DNA from: Aaosphaeria pasadenensis
Taxonomy: Eukaryota; Ascomycota; Dothideomycetes; Pleosporales
Direction of reading: 5' to 3'
Assembly (NCBI GenBank): GCA_022813625.1
Contig: JAKLMB010000028.1
Coordinates: forward strand, 310,001 to 374,000
Length of the DNA: 64,000 nt
Shown: positions 1 to 12,758 of the stretch, one piece after another
Layout: the number at the start of each line of letters is the position of its first letter
How positions within the stretch are numbered: the first letter of the stretch is position 1
Position numbers and translations under genes: made by a program
Notes under the pieces: generated by a model
Database searches by the model: none
What the model saw: the letters and a program-made list of their open reading frames with translations, nothing else
What the model was told of the DNA's origin: nothing

Positions 1-233
1 GGGGCGTCGTCCGCGGGATGAAGAGGCATGGGTTGTTCAAGAAGCATAGCGGGATTCTGCCCATTTACGGTCCCGCGGTCGTCACGACGTCTGGGTTCGA
101 GTGGGACGTTGAGGACTGGCCGACACGCATGGGGGACCAGGTCAGTACGAATAATCATACGGTGGATGATGATATCTATGTGCAGACGAGTGCACCGGTG
201 TTGTTTACCGTTGAGCGGGAACCGTTGGCTTAG
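1..233 (+). CDS. 3' end of an unidentified protein gene (partial)
   Basis: An open frame enters at the left edge and stops with TAG at 231-233. About 77 residues are visible. The tail is rich in Asp, Thr and Val and has no membrane segment, zinc motif or repeat that I can place. I do not recognise the family. The stretch is the right length for a terminal exon, and the frame is open to the first base, so the start lies outside the window. It could also be a chance frame. Function unknown. Confidence 0.45.
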   Translation, partial: GVVRGMKRHGLFKKHSGILPIYGPAVVTTSGFEWDVEDWPTRMGDQVSTNNHTVDDDIYVQTSAPVLFTVEREPLA

Positions 234-3220
234 CGTGGGAAGGGTTTATGTACAAGAGCTATCAAACGACAGAATACAGTATCTACTTCGATGCAGATGG
301 AGGTACATGATCCATGTACTGTATGGATGGATGTACAAACCCTTGTTTGGTGGTGGTGAAGAGGAGAGCATGTCTGCATATCATTTCCTCAAGCCGTTCC
401 GTCTCGAACGGGATCTACCCTTCTGCACTGCTCGTCACCTCGGGAAGGGCAGAAATACAAGTAACTTGCTATCAGGTATATTAAATCAGGCGAGCAACGG
501 GAGGGGAAACCAAGAGGGCTATGCTACGATAGGGAAGAGAATAAATGTACCAATCAAAGAGCCAGGGAATTAGGTATCCTTGTTGGTCGCCTATAACCAA
601 CGAACGGGTGCGACGCATTTCAGAGTCGTGGGCCTTGAGGCAAGTCCATGGCGATGCAGACGCAAATGCAATCGTCCTTTGCAATGGCTGATCGTTGTTG
701 TCTAGGTATAGCACGTTGGATTATCACGTCGTCGGGGATTAACGCAATAATGGCGCCGATGACGATGGTCTGGAGTCGGAGGGGTTGGTGGAGACTAGGT
801 AGACGCATACCCGGCGTGAATAGCTATGCGTGTCGTGCCTAAGCGATTTGAAGGACGTTCAATAATATACTCATACTACAGTCCAACATCCAGAGAATCA
901 TAGAGACAGCAACTTCACGGCATGCAAGTGCGCTGGGCAAAGGGATATTCTTTTTACGTCAAATTTATCGTATGGCCATTCGCTTGTAGGTAGCGACCAA
1001 AAAGGGGAGTGTTGAAAATAGACACGAATAGACACGAAGAGAAGGGGAAGTCACTCGTATTGATGGGATGATCGAGCATGATAGTGGATTGCTTTCTGTG
1101 CTTGACTCGTGGACGCCATGCTACGATCGCGATTCATTCTTGCGACTACGACTGCGACATCGCTTCCGATTCCGATTTGCACGGAGCATGTGAAAGAAGG
1201 AGAGCTCGTGTTCGTGTGCGCATGGCAAGAAAACGAGGAGATGAAAAGAGAAACAAGAGTTCAAGATAGGGCAGAGCAGAGCAGAGCAGGAAAGAATAGG
1301 GAGCAGAAGATGATAACTGTATCGATGTGTGTTTCCTTGTTTTTGTTTCCATTTTTGTTTGTTGAATGGCGGCTGCAGTTACTTTTTGCTGATCTGCCGG
1401 CGCTACTGTAAGTTTTTGCACGAAACAAGAGCGGCTGCTTGGACATGTGGGCGACCCTGCACGTAAATGGCCACGGGCCTGCCTCCGAGAAAAGCTTACT
1501 CTGGAGCTTAAGTTCTCGTTGTGTGTATTTCGTTCCTGGTTCCAATGATAGTGATGCTTGAAGGAGTGTACGAACGTCATCTTCGGACACCAAACAAACA
1601 AATAAACAAATAAACAAGGCAAAAGATGGAAAATACCAGGTTTATGCAATTGTTGAGGGAAGGGGGCAGGCAAATCGACGATAGAGATAAGATCAAACGA
1701 TAGTGTACACGGGATAGTTAATTAGATAAATATGGAAGATGCCAATTTCGGTTCCGCGATAAAGGATTCGAAAACTTCCATCGTTGAACTGATTTTTCGA
1801 TGGAGCTAATGCCATATGAGGACTTGAGCCGCGATTAATCAGCGCCGCCAATACGAGCAGAGCAAATTTACGAGTGGATTTAGTCGGTGATGGACTGTTA
1901 AGTATACTGTTACACTGTGATCGCGTTTAGGCTTTCCCTTTTCCCTATTCCTGTTCCTGTCTGTGCTGCGTATTGTGTATGTAGGTGCGGGTACTACTCA
2001 AGGTACGAAGAGGAATTGATTCCAATTATATTGCGCGATCCCCATTTTTATTATCGTCTGTAGTACACTACACACTACTATACACTGTAACCTATCCTGT
2101 GCTGCGATAGCGCGGGTAAAGGGGGGGGGACATGGCCTGGTGGGATTGGTCCATCGAGGGGTACCTTGGGTTGCACATTACGGGGCGATAACAACCAAGC
2201 AAACCCAGAGGCTGTCCATGTCCTGCTTTGTAGAACTGCCTACGCCGCAATAACGGATTCATGGAATTCCCACATGTGAAGATTTGTAAAGAGAGGGGTT
2301 AATTACTCCGTACAATTACTAACTAAGCAAAACCATGGGATGGAAGAGGACAAGGGAAAGGGAAAGAAAGGGAAGGGAAAGACGGATGGCACGCAAAATC
2401 CCATTACAACGGTTATCCCCATCCCCAATGCGGTCAATTCCCATTTCTCGTACTTCAGGTTTTTGATACGCTAGACCAAGAATGGAGGACCATCTCTTCT
2501 CTTGCTCTTGCTCTCGCTCTGATCTCCTCTAGTTACTACTACCTATACACCATCATCACTTCCTTCCTTCCCTCTCCCTTCCCTTTCGTCTCTCGCTCCT
2601 TCCCTTCTCTCTGCTTCAACGACTTCACTTCCTCGCCCATACACACGCCGATTACACCTACTAACTACATCTACTAAACCTACGACAAACCTACACGCCT
2701 ACAACACACTCACTCCTCGTGACAACCACACACTCGCTACTTACCAACCTACTCACTCACTCTTAACTACAAACTCTCCCTTGTCACATATACCTCACCA
2801 ACGACCTCTGTACTTCACTCCTCTTCATTCCACACTCGCTCTCTGTCCTTCTCTCACTCGCCGCACGCCCTCCTCCGACCGCGCCGCGTTGCATACTTCA
2901 GTGTTTGGTTCGCGGGCCCGCCAGCTCCGATCTCTCCCCCACCGCGTCCAAGCTCCCTTCACCTTTTTTCCCACCTGGCTCAACTCTTTCCTTCTGTCTG
3001 GGAGGAAATTCGCCTTCCTGCACGACAATTCAATCGCTTCAGGCTCTAATCACCGGTTATCATCGTATACGCGCCTACATTCACTGAATATGTCATAGTC
3101 TGTCCAGTCTGTCCAATACTGTCCACTATCAGTCTTTCTCCTTCCCTTGCCCAGCAAGGCGACTGAAGTAAAGGACGTGTTTCACTATCTCAATATATTT
3201 CTTGACCTGAACGCGCCGCA
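234..3220. other. Intergenic region and KRE6 upstream region
   Basis: No convincing gene on either strand; short frames lack family features or ATG starts. A purine-rich tract of GGGAAA-like runs lies at about 2337-2385. From about 2490 to 3000 the plus strand is strongly pyrimidine-rich (CTCTT, CCTTCC and CACTC runs), typical of promoters and leaders of highly expressed fungal genes, here in front of the KRE6-like start at 3221. One exact TACTCCGTA lies at 2304-2312. Confidence 0.5.
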
Positions 3221-5620
3221 ATGGATCCTCCGCCGAAAGCTGTTTCGCGTCACTCAAGTATACGATCATCCAGCGCAGAATCCGACCAGTCGCAGCAATT
3301 CGGGCGCCTCCCATCGTCTTTGAACGCGGAGCGGGCCGCCGCTAGCCTTCCAGAGGCTGTCGCGCCTGCGTCGACATCTCCAAATTCCACTACCCTCACG
3401 AAAACCTCAACTTCAGTATCCTCCAAATCCTCAGATGTCGACTTAGGCATAGCAGCTACAGCGGCTCCACCGCCTCTGGCCAACCAACCGCGACCCCACT
3501 CCTCGCACGTCCCCTCTGTCTCGTCTCCGCTCCTCGCCAGCTCTTCCGATGATTTGATCCTGGGCGAATCGCAGACTGATGTCTCGAGAAGAACTAGTGA
3601 TGGATCAGAAAATGCCCCTGACCGGTCGCAAGTCCAAGGCGCAAGGCTCTTACCTCCACCTAGCAGTCGACCCATACCTCGCCCTGGTCCAAGGGGCCCG
3701 ATTAACAGAAGTACACCAGGACTGGGCCTCGAGCATCGCAACTCCTCCGGCGCCCTCACTGTGCATGACTTGGGCAGCGATTACACACGTTACTACAATC
3801 CGTTCTCCGACAGTCGGAGGAGCTCCTTCTACGACAATCCTCCCAAGACCCCATCCTCTCAAAACCATGTGAACAGTCCCAAGAGATCCGCCGCCATTGT
3901 CGCTGCAGTACCAGTAAACCCCTTCACCACACCGAACGCGTCCACCACAAAAGTGAATGAAAACTACGACGCCGAGAAGAATGGTGCCCTCGTCAATGAC
4001 CGACTTACTGCACCGTACGACGAGAAGGGAACGCCGAGCTGGCCACTCATTACTGATGGACCTGAGGACGATGACGACATGCATATGCCCCTTCCAGACG
4101 ACGATATAAAGTTCAAGCCGAATCTGAGAGATCATTTCACCAGAGCAACCATTTGCTCCACTATTGGACTTTTTCTCATGGTTCTGGGGCTTCTCTTCAT
4201 CTTCGTCGCTCTTCCGGTTATGAGCTCTGTCGGCATTATTGACTACAACTCCATGTACGGAACGCCGATCGAACAGATGCCACATTACTTTCCTCATGAG
4301 GAGACCTGGGCCACAGTGAACTTGCGAGACTATCCGCTGCTGCAAAAATTCCGAAGAACTCTGATTGATCCCGACACACCGGACAGCGCGATGAAACTGA
4401 CCGGCGAGTTTGGAGACGAATTTGAATTAGTTTTCAGTGACGAGTTCAATGACAATAACCGCACTTTCTATGAGGGCGACGATCCGTACTGGTATGCGCC
4501 TGACATCTGGTATGGTGCAACTCAGGATCTTGAGTGGTTCGATCCAGACGCCGTTACTACCTATGATGGTGTACTTGAGCTCCGCTTGGATAAATTTGTA
4601 AATCATGGCGTCAATTTCCGGTCGGGCATGCTGCACAGCTGGAATCACGTATGCTTCAAAGGCGGAATCTTTGAGGTTTCCGTGTCCCTCCCCGGGCCAG
4701 CTGCCATTCCGGGACTCTGGCCAGGAGCATGGACAATGGGCAATCTTGGACGGCCGGGCTACCTCGCCACAACAGAAGGCCTGTGGCCATACACCTATCA
4801 GGCTTGCGACGTTGGCATTACTCCGAATCAGTCGAGCACCGACGGCCTTTCGAAGCTACCGGGACAGCGACTGAACTCCTGCACTTGCCGTGGTGAAGAT
4901 CATCCTACCCCAGGCACAGGGCGGGGAGCACCCGAGATCGACATTCTAGAGGCAGGTGCAAGTTGGGGAGGACTGCCCATCGCAACACAGAGTTATCAAG
5001 TGGCGCCCTTTGATATATGGTGGTACCCGGATTACGACTTCACTGCATTTCCGGACTACTCCCTTAGTTACACGAATGGATACACCGGCGGGCCGTTCCA
5101 GCAGGCCATATCCGCTACCACCAATCTCAACAAGGATTGGTACGACGGCAAGGCTTACCAGAGGTACTCCTTCGAATATGCACCAGGCGAAGGCGAAGAT
5201 GCCCACATCGTATGGAAGGTTGGCGGGCAGACCACTTTCATGATGGATGGACGTGCCATCGGGCCGAATGGCAACATCAAGTCACGCCAAGTATCAGAGG
5301 AGCCCATGTCCATGATTCTCAATCTTGGTATCAGTGAGGCGTGGACATTCATCAACTGGGAGAAGCTTGTGTTCCCAGCAGTTATGCGAATCGATTATGT
5401 GCGATGGTATCAGAAGAAAGGCCAACATATGGTAACTTGCGATCCTCCGGGTTTCGAGACCACCGAGTACATCAAGGATCATATGTTGGCTTATACGAAT
5501 CCAAACCTGACCGTAAGTAGGTCGAGCCTGCCTGACATGCCGAGCTAATGTTTTTGTTTAAAGAAATGGGATCAGACTGGCTATGGTGTTCCCAAGCATA
5601 AACTCAACACAGATTGCTAA
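3221..5620 (+). CDS. KRE6/SKN1-family beta-glucan synthesis-associated protein (GH16-like, type II membrane)
   Basis: Two exons, 3221-5512 and 5564-5620, give 782 residues. The 51-nt intron begins GTAAGT and has a GCTAATG branch site. The last exon adds 18 residues ending LNTDC, which matches the usual family C-terminus; without splicing the frame would end at 5548. Residues 1-300 are Ser/Pro-rich and probably cytosolic. One membrane segment spans about 311-333, and a large lumenal domain follows. It contains the GH16 signature EIDILE at 572-577 (Glu-x-Asp-x-x-Glu), and aromatic-rich sheets lie around it. Yeast Kre6 and Skn1 act in the secretory pathway and at the plasma membrane in making cell-wall beta-1,6-glucan. 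Both acidic catalytic residues are kept. Family identity is firm; KRE6 versus SKN1 cannot be decided. Confidence 0.93.
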
Positions 5621-6592
5621 CACAGGATCCATCGAATGTTCCAATCACAGCGACGATCGGGTCTCCCCAGGAATCGCAAGCAAGCAATACCTGTCACATC
5701 GATAAATGAGTTGGCAATAACTTTTGGGAAGCAACCAGCTTCCATTTGGGCCAATAGCATCCACATCTCGAAACATCTACCCTCTTTCATCCATCACCTC
5801 AGACTACGCCTTTTTAGTCACGGCCGACCGATGCATTCATTGAATGCTTTTCGATGTATGATTTTGTTTTTCCCTCTCTCTATGTTCTTGCGTTGTATCA
5901 GCATCATCCAACGACGGCGCAAATGGGCGGGACCACGCAATGAAGAAGTCATTGGATCAGTTTTCAGCATACACCCCACAGTGGTTGGCGTTATCCTGTT
6001 TCTCCCCTTATCACCATGTATAAGCCGTCATGTTTCGAACGGGGAAGTGAATATACCCTCGTCCCGTTCTTTTCCTTCCAGCAGATTTCCGGATGCGGGA
6101 AAATCCACCTTCTTTTCTTTCCAACCAGGGAGGGGCATGGTCTTCTCTCTACTATTCTCGTTACCTTCTCGCAATCCGAGACAGGACGAATCGGTCTTTG
6201 TCAAGCGATCAAGGCCTTCTTTTTTCCCATACCCACACAAGGGGCGGCGTTGTTTCGAGGGACGCGGAATGGGAAAAAAAATCATAACGCTATACAGTAC
6301 GCGTACGTAAATAGATAATTTAATTGTAATTCAATTCGAATCCTCACGAATTCCTGCCATTTTATGTTTGAAAATGAGAGCGTGGTTGTGTGGTCTTATT
6401 TTTCTTTGGGTAAGACTATTGGTTTTGATGATTCGGAGTTTGGATCAAGGGCAGGCGGACGATCAAATACAACTATCCGCTTGCCACATGTTCATGTTCA
6501 TGTATTAACCATACAGCCCACCTTCCAACTCAACTAACTAACTACTAGATTTCAGTATACTCACACTCAACTCACCATCCTTTCATCCCTTT

Positions 6593-6766
6593 CCTCCCAT
6601 ACTTTTACTCACGCCTAACGTCTACGAAGTACTTCATCAACACACCTACTCTCATCTCACTTTGACTACCCTCCCTTGCCCTCCCATACTTTTACTCACG
6701 CCTAACGTCTACAAAGTACTTCATCAACACACCTACTCTCATCTCACTTTGACTACCCTCCCTTAC
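6593..6766. repeat. 87-bp direct tandem duplication
   Basis: Two adjacent copies, 6593-6679 and 6680-6766, differ at only two visible bases (CGAAGT/CAAAGT and a terminal G/A). A few bases of a third copy start at 6767. The unit is C/T/A-rich and noncoding. The near identity points to a recent duplication. Confidence 0.9.
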
Positions 6767-7169
6767 CCTCCCATTCCTCCCATCGCTCAAGTGCGTTAAC
6801 ACACCACTCATGCTCAACATCGACCACGTATTTTTTTTTTCTACTTTGGATCGAGATGTTGGTGGCGTCGGTGCCTTTGTATATTAGATTTGTGAGCTAG
6901 AGCTCTTGAGGATCGGCATGAGGGGTGGGTTCGTTTGCTGGGGTTAGTTGGATGATTGCTTTGCGTACTTACGCTAATCTGGAAGGGATGGGGGTTTGAT
7001 ATAGCAGGACAGATGAGGTTATTCGGGGATCAAGTGTATGGGGAAAGGCACTAGGCAGGGCATATATAGATCCAGGCATCATCCACCTACCGACAGAAGC
7101 CTGTCGACAGAGGTAAACATCTTCTTATCCTACATATCCACCGATTGTGGGTCGTGCCTGTGATGCTGA

Positions 7170-7489
7170 ATACTACAGAGGCGTCTATACGCGACGCCAT
7201 GTTATGTGTAGGGAGAGGGAGGGAGGGGGAGATGGACGGCGTGGTGTTCTCGGTACGTACGGACGAAGCGGAGCGGACAGCAATGACACTGCGGGGACAA
7301 GTCGTTGGCAGGTACATAGATAGACGGGTGTGTGTGCGTAGGTACGGTAACTACCTGGTTGGTATCTGGGAAGGGTGGGTTTAGGGAGGGAGGTGAAGTG
7401 AGGTGAAGTGAGGTGAGGTGAGTTTTGTAAAGACACCAACTATGATCCTTTTGGTGGGGATGCAGTTGTGTATAGACGCCTCTATACTA
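7170..7489. mobile_element. Possible miniature inverted-repeat element, about 308 bp
   Basis: AGAGGCGTCTATAC at 7177-7190 has its exact reverse complement at 7470-7483, a 14-bp terminal inverted repeat. The six bases ATACTA lie one base before the left repeat (7170-7175) and immediately after the right repeat (7484-7489), as expected of a target-site duplication. No transposase frame lies inside, so it would be non-autonomous. A single copy in this window means the call rests on end structure alone. Confidence 0.35.
7391..7422. repeat. GGTGAAGTGA-type simple repeat
   Basis: A short array alternates GTGAAGTGAG and GTGAGGTGAG units. It lies inside the possible inverted-repeat element and is noncoding. 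Confidence 0.8.
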
Positions 7490-10400
7490 GGGGACATGCT
7501 TTTAGAAGTGCGTAAGTAGGAGGGTGTGAGGGTAGATAGATAATAGATTAGTTCTCCTTGGGAGGTTCGTTTTTGAGGATTCTTTTAGGTATACGCACAG
7601 ATTTATGATTGCGGCGACGCTGATAAGTGTCCATATGGTGTTGCTGATGATGGCTTTCGTATCGTAGGCGTTATATAGGTCATCAATGCCAACAAAGGGA
7701 GGTAGGCAGAGTTGTCCTACTTCAGATACTTTAATGCTATAGTACTGCGAGCAAGCAGGTTAGGACTTAATAAGTGTCATTAGTATAATAGGCAATAGGG
7801 GACCAAGTAAGAAGTTATTAAGATAATAGGTTTGCAAAAGTTAAGCCCCGCGGAATCGACTACAGAGGGGTTGGGATGCTTCATGCTGGTTGACCCGCTC
7901 GGCGGACTCCTGATCTATTGGTCTATTGTTCTTTTGGTGCATTTTTGGATTTGTGGATTCTCTACATGGCCTGTCTCGCTTGGTCGTTTCTTGCTGTAAT
8001 GTGCATTTGTTGGCCGGTGTGAAATGGAGAGGTCATGTTTTATGTAAATCCTCGCATTGTCGATGATCTATTATTGGTGGTCAGAATAAGTGTAACATAT
8101 CTATTCGGTACTGTTCACTGACATTAGGTATAGTTGGTCCTAAACCTAGAAATAGGCAACAATCTCGACGCCCAAATCAGCCAGAAAATGCAATGCGTAT
8201 CTTCGTAGAAGACTATCGAAAAGCCAACATATATTGACGGGTTGCAAATTGAGACAATTGCTCCATAGGCCGTGGCCACATCTATGTAGTAGTCTTACCA
8301 ACCTCGCTGATAACTACGCGATTATCAAACTCCGACAATCATGACAGCATCTATGAATAGCTACTTGCACATTGCGTTTCGCGGTTTCATAGTCGACGGA
8401 ATCCTTCCGAACGCTCGCTAAGTGCCGGGCAATCAATGCCCTGCTTCTGACACATGGCAGAGGATCCATTCGTGACGTAAAGGGTTCCGACCTGTGTAGA
8501 AGGATCCCTGCACCTTACACTATGTTAGCTTTGAATCATGGCAAATGTTTCTGGACCAAGCGTGCATGCAGCCGATCATGCATAATCGCTACCCGCGCGA
8601 AGCTGTAATACTTTCAATTCGATCTTGAGAATGTAACCCCTCGGTCGGGGTAAGTAATACTGCCCTAGTATCGAATAAGCAGTCAATTCAAGAGCAGTCA
8701 TCTACTACAGCATGCGAACGCTACTTCTGCCTCCCTATTCGACGATCGTATAATTGTTCGGTCGCGCCGACGGCAGCTGCCAATGCCGACGTTGTTCGCA
8801 AGCAAAATACCGAATCTGTGTCTTGACTCGGACTCGCACACTCGCACCCTGACAAAGAGTGGCTGTGAAGCAAGCAAGCCCTGGGGGCTGTCCAATCTCA
8901 GACCCAGCCTCTGGCTTCTCGAATGAGCGAGCACACAGACAAAAAGCCACACCAGAACCGGTGACGGTTTGAGAAAGATTGTGTTGCGGGATGAGATGTT
9001 GGAGGCCTTTTTTTTCCTTCCTGTCAATCCAGAGGATCCTTCCTCCGCGTTAGACGTCGATGGGCGAATCACAGGGCGGTGTTGGGTTGCTAGGCTGGCT
9101 CAGCCTTGCCTATTGCTGAGGTGTGATTGGAGGGCAGAGCTCGAACCCCCTCTGACCGGCGACGTCTAATCATAGAACCCGAAAGTCGATCTCTCCGACG
9201 AAAGGAATCGAACGGCTGAGAATCTCGTTGGAGGCCTTTATTGAACTGTAGGTGGGAATGAAGAAATTCGATGGGTGCGTTCGCCCAGGAAGTGCAAGGA
9301 AGTTCGGTGGAGAATGGGTGACGACATGGTTAAGTGGGTGTGAATGCAATGGATCCATCCTCCTATCGTTCATACACTATGGGCCGAGCATCTTCCTAGT
9401 CAAAGGACATCCATTGTCATCGCGTGCGATCGCAATTGCTCCGCTCGAGTCGCTCCATCAGATACATTTCGATCCAGCCCAATATCTCAGCGGCATCTCC
9501 TGTGCCTCGGTTTGCTGAGAATACCACTAACATTGGTCTCGGATCGCAACTGCTGAGCCGCACTTCAATAAGGTTGGGAACGACGAGCAACTGGCGGTCG
9601 GACATACAACCAGAACATATGCCCAGTCCCTTCGCCATATGTTGCCACAGCTGTAGCCTCAGCACTCGATCTCAATGTGCAAAGTTCTTAAGTCATTGGG
9701 TCGACCAGCGGGTCAGGCCCACTGTTTCTGATTCACACATTGGCCCCCACAATCACTAGCAGTGGCTATTGAGGCTCTGGCTCATCCAAGCCGGCTATCT
9801 TTCCTGACCTCCATGTCTCCGGCCTTGCTGCTGATATCCGCATCCAAGCAAGATACACAGCATGAGAATGAGATGTGCAAAACGAACAGCAATGGGATCG
9901 AAGAGACACGGCCCGCCTAAACGACAACCATACCCAGACAATTCGCCATGGGCCCTTTCCCAATCCCGCTCTTCGCAGGGCCCTAAATCTCAGCTTAGCT
10001 TCGCTGCTCAGGCCAACAACAGGCCAAGTATCTCTTTTCTAGACCCTTTAGGCATTCCTTTTTCCACTACGAGAAGGATCGCTGGACTAAGCTTCGAACG
10101 GGTTCCCAGGGACAGGATGGTGGGACTGCGTCGTCTCTGCTATGTATAACCCTAAAGTTGTATACCTATTCCCTCTACTTCTTAGCTTTGATAGCACACT
10201 TAAAGAAAAGGTGGAATCGCCATTGACGCCAACACATAGCTCGAGGACGTACATACACATTCATCAACCAACCCCTTCCGATGCCGGTGTCGATGCTATT
10301 TCGTTTGACGTTAATCTCGAAAGCATAGTTCAACGTCCACTTTTTCATTGCCTACAAACTGTCGAGTTTTCCTGAGCTAGTACTCGAGCTCCATCCTGGC

Positions 10401-10612
10401 GATCTACAGAACGCTTGCGTCTGCCTACACCGCTATAGATTGTGGGGCCACACATCCGGCTTTCTCAGCTTTATAGGGCTTGAGGGGCTTCCTGGACAAG
10501 GCTGACTTTAAGTGTACAGGTACTTTCAATTCGATATTCAACAAGATAGCTGCAGCAATCGGTCTGCAAGCGCTCTGCTTTCTCTGGCGGTTCTAGATTT
10601 GCTTATCTTCGC

Positions 10613-12204
10613 ATGAACAAATCTTCCACTATGCTTCCGATACCAGCGAGGAAAGGGAGCTGCAAGGCCTGTCGGGAGTCGAACTCAGAAGTAAGTGGTC
10701 CCATGGAACGATCTCAACTGATACAGCCGCTGATACTTTAAAGTGCGACAAGAAACGGCCCAGGTGCAGCGAATGCGTGGCTAAGAACATGGCTTGTGGC
10801 GGTTACGATCTTGGTAACATCTTCATCAACATGAACTCTGCAGGTCCACCTCCTGTCTGGAGTCGATCTCAAAATGCTCAAAAGTACCTGGTTCTGGATT
10901 GGGCATCCCAGTCAGACGACCAGAATGAAGAGGCTTCAGGGGCTGCTATGGCTTCTCCCCCACCCCTGGATGCTAACTCAGGCAGCATTCACGGGATGAC
11001 CGAACTATTTCTCGACCTCTACTATCGCCGTGTCGGTCCGGATAAGGCGTCCACAGAGCCTCTGCGACCTGGCTCAGAGTGCGGAGGTTGGCGTTCGCTC
11101 TTACCTCAATTAATTGGACAGTCTCCGATACTAGATACAGCTATCAGAGCATTGGCGTCATGCTTCATTGCGACTCAGTACCATGACCAGAACCTCCTAT
11201 ACCAATCACGAAACCTATATCTCTCTGCGCTACAGCAGGTGCAGCAAGTACTACCAGAGCAGAATTCAGCAACGCGGAGGGATGTACTGGCGACGACGCT
11301 CGTGATGAGCTCGATAGAGATCTTCATGGGGAATGGTGGTGCTGCTAGTCAGCTTACGCACATCGAGGGAGCCGCGCGGCTTTTATACTTCGCTTTTACA
11401 CAGCAAACCTTCGAAGAGCTTCACTTGTACATACTCAGTCAAGGCTTCTTCGTAGCTCTCGCTACCCGCTCCCGCTTCGCATTCGGCAGGCCCGAATACC
11501 GATCCCAGGTCCGGCAACTCTTCTCCATCCCCCGCACATACACCAACGACCACTACTTCCGCTGGACTGAGATGATGCTCCCCCTCCCAAGCATTCTCTA
11601 CTCAGCCGATGGAGTCTCCTCAACGACGCCCGGCGCGTCCATCCTTGCCATGCTCGACGACCTGACCGTCCTAGAACAAACCATGTTCTCCTGGTACGAG
11701 AACGTGAAAGCCACGATCGCGGGCGCGTGGACATTCCCCACCGCCCAAACCGGGCGCGACGTCGTGCCCTTCCCCCTCCAATTCATCTCCATCGAAGCCT
11801 GCACAATCTACAACCTCTACTGGATGTCGCAGCTCCTCATCCTCGACACTCGTCGCTCCCTCCTCTCCTCCATCCCCACCCACCACATCCCCCCTTACCA
11901 CACGCACCCAGACCCCGTGCAGATCGCAGAGTACGCCTCCCTCATCTGCCGCTCGTTCCAGTTCTGCACCCAGAACCGCAGCTTCGCGGCCACGGAGAAC
12001 ATGCTCACGCCCATCTTCATGGTCGCGGCGTTTTATAAGCGCCAGGGCGATACCGAGCGTCTGCGGTGGTGTGTGAGGAACTTGGAGCGCATTGCGGACG
12101 AGCAGAAGATTGGGTTTCCGGGGGAGCTGGTGAATTATGCTGAGGGGACGGTGTATGCGGGGGGGTCGAGCGAGTTTTTGGCGGGCGTGTGGGATGATGT
12201 GTGA
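10613..12204 (+). CDS. Zn2Cys6 fungal transcription factor
   Basis: Two exons, 10613-10690 and 10744-12204, give 512 residues. The 53-nt intron starts GTAAGT. Splicing completes the zinc cluster: CKAC from exon 1 joins CDKKRPRCSEC in exon 2, with spacing C-x2-C-x6-C-x6-C-x2-C-x6-C from residue 17 to residue 42. The rest resembles the fungal-specific regulatory domain, with a helical segment around residues 90-200 that includes an SALASCF-like motif. Oddly, the six residues after the second cysteine are RESNSE, not the basic RRRKxK usual in this class and important for DNA contact. An in-frame ATG at 10631 is an alternative start. The neighbour, a convergent mannanase, might be a target, but nothing in the sequence proves this. 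Confidence 0.85.
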
Positions 12205-12758
12205 GGGGGTTTGATTTTCTCTCTTGCGGCTTGGTGATGTGGTTGTGTTCGTTTCGAGTATACATAATCTTTTTTCTTTCCTAGGTTTTCTGGGGGGTTT
12301 AGAAGCATAGCGTTTTGTTTTTCCCTGGCATATAGACGGAGTATTCTTGGTTCTGGCGTTATTTGATTTCTAGGGAGCGCAACGGATGCATGGCATGGGA
12401 CGGCATAGCAGGATGGCGTGGCGTTGGTTCACTACAACTTATCACTCTCTCATTTCATGGGCTGGTCGCACTATAAGGCGTTTTGATATCGACCACTCGT
12501 CTGGTTGCAAAGTACATAGATCTTGTAGATCAAACTTGGAGGCGTTTTGTGGAGACTTTGTGAAAGCGCGAATGAAGGAGCGGGGCATCTCACGTGTGAT
12601 TGTTGTATGAACTGGATATGGTTTTGTTGGGTAATCCTTTCAAATTAAAAAAAGTACGGAAACATATTTTCTTTTTGGAGGATTTATGTACATTCAAGAT
12701 CCTATATCGACATTCTATCTTCGAAGATCCCCTCCGAGCATTCTAACCTAAGCGTCTC
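12205..12758. other. Convergent intergenic region
   Basis: This is the shared 3' flank between the Zn2Cys6 gene (+) and the mannanase gene (-). It is T-rich on the plus strand just after the stop at 12204. No gene is evident; a short frame at 12386-12610 has no recognisable features. Confidence 0.6.

Larger units (their letters stand above)
5621..10612. other. Gene-poor intergenic region
   Basis: About 5 kb without a supportable gene. The frame at 5636-6310 runs through the 3' flank of the KRE6-like gene and has no domain. The region holds an 87-bp tandem duplication (6593-6766), a possible inverted-repeat element (7170-7489), and a GGTGAAGTGA-type simple repeat (7391-7422). Between 7500 and 10600 I see only short frames on both strands with no recognisable homology. 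A decayed gene or transposon there cannot be excluded. Confidence 0.5.

Noticed and set aside
5636..6310. 224-residue open frame after the KRE6-like gene
   Set aside because: It starts 15 bases after the KRE6 stop, lies in a likely 3' untranslated region, overlaps frames on other strands and has no domain.
9180..9260. Minus-strand GTTCGATTCC word like a tRNA T-loop
   Set aside because: Acceptor stem and D-arm are missing upstream.
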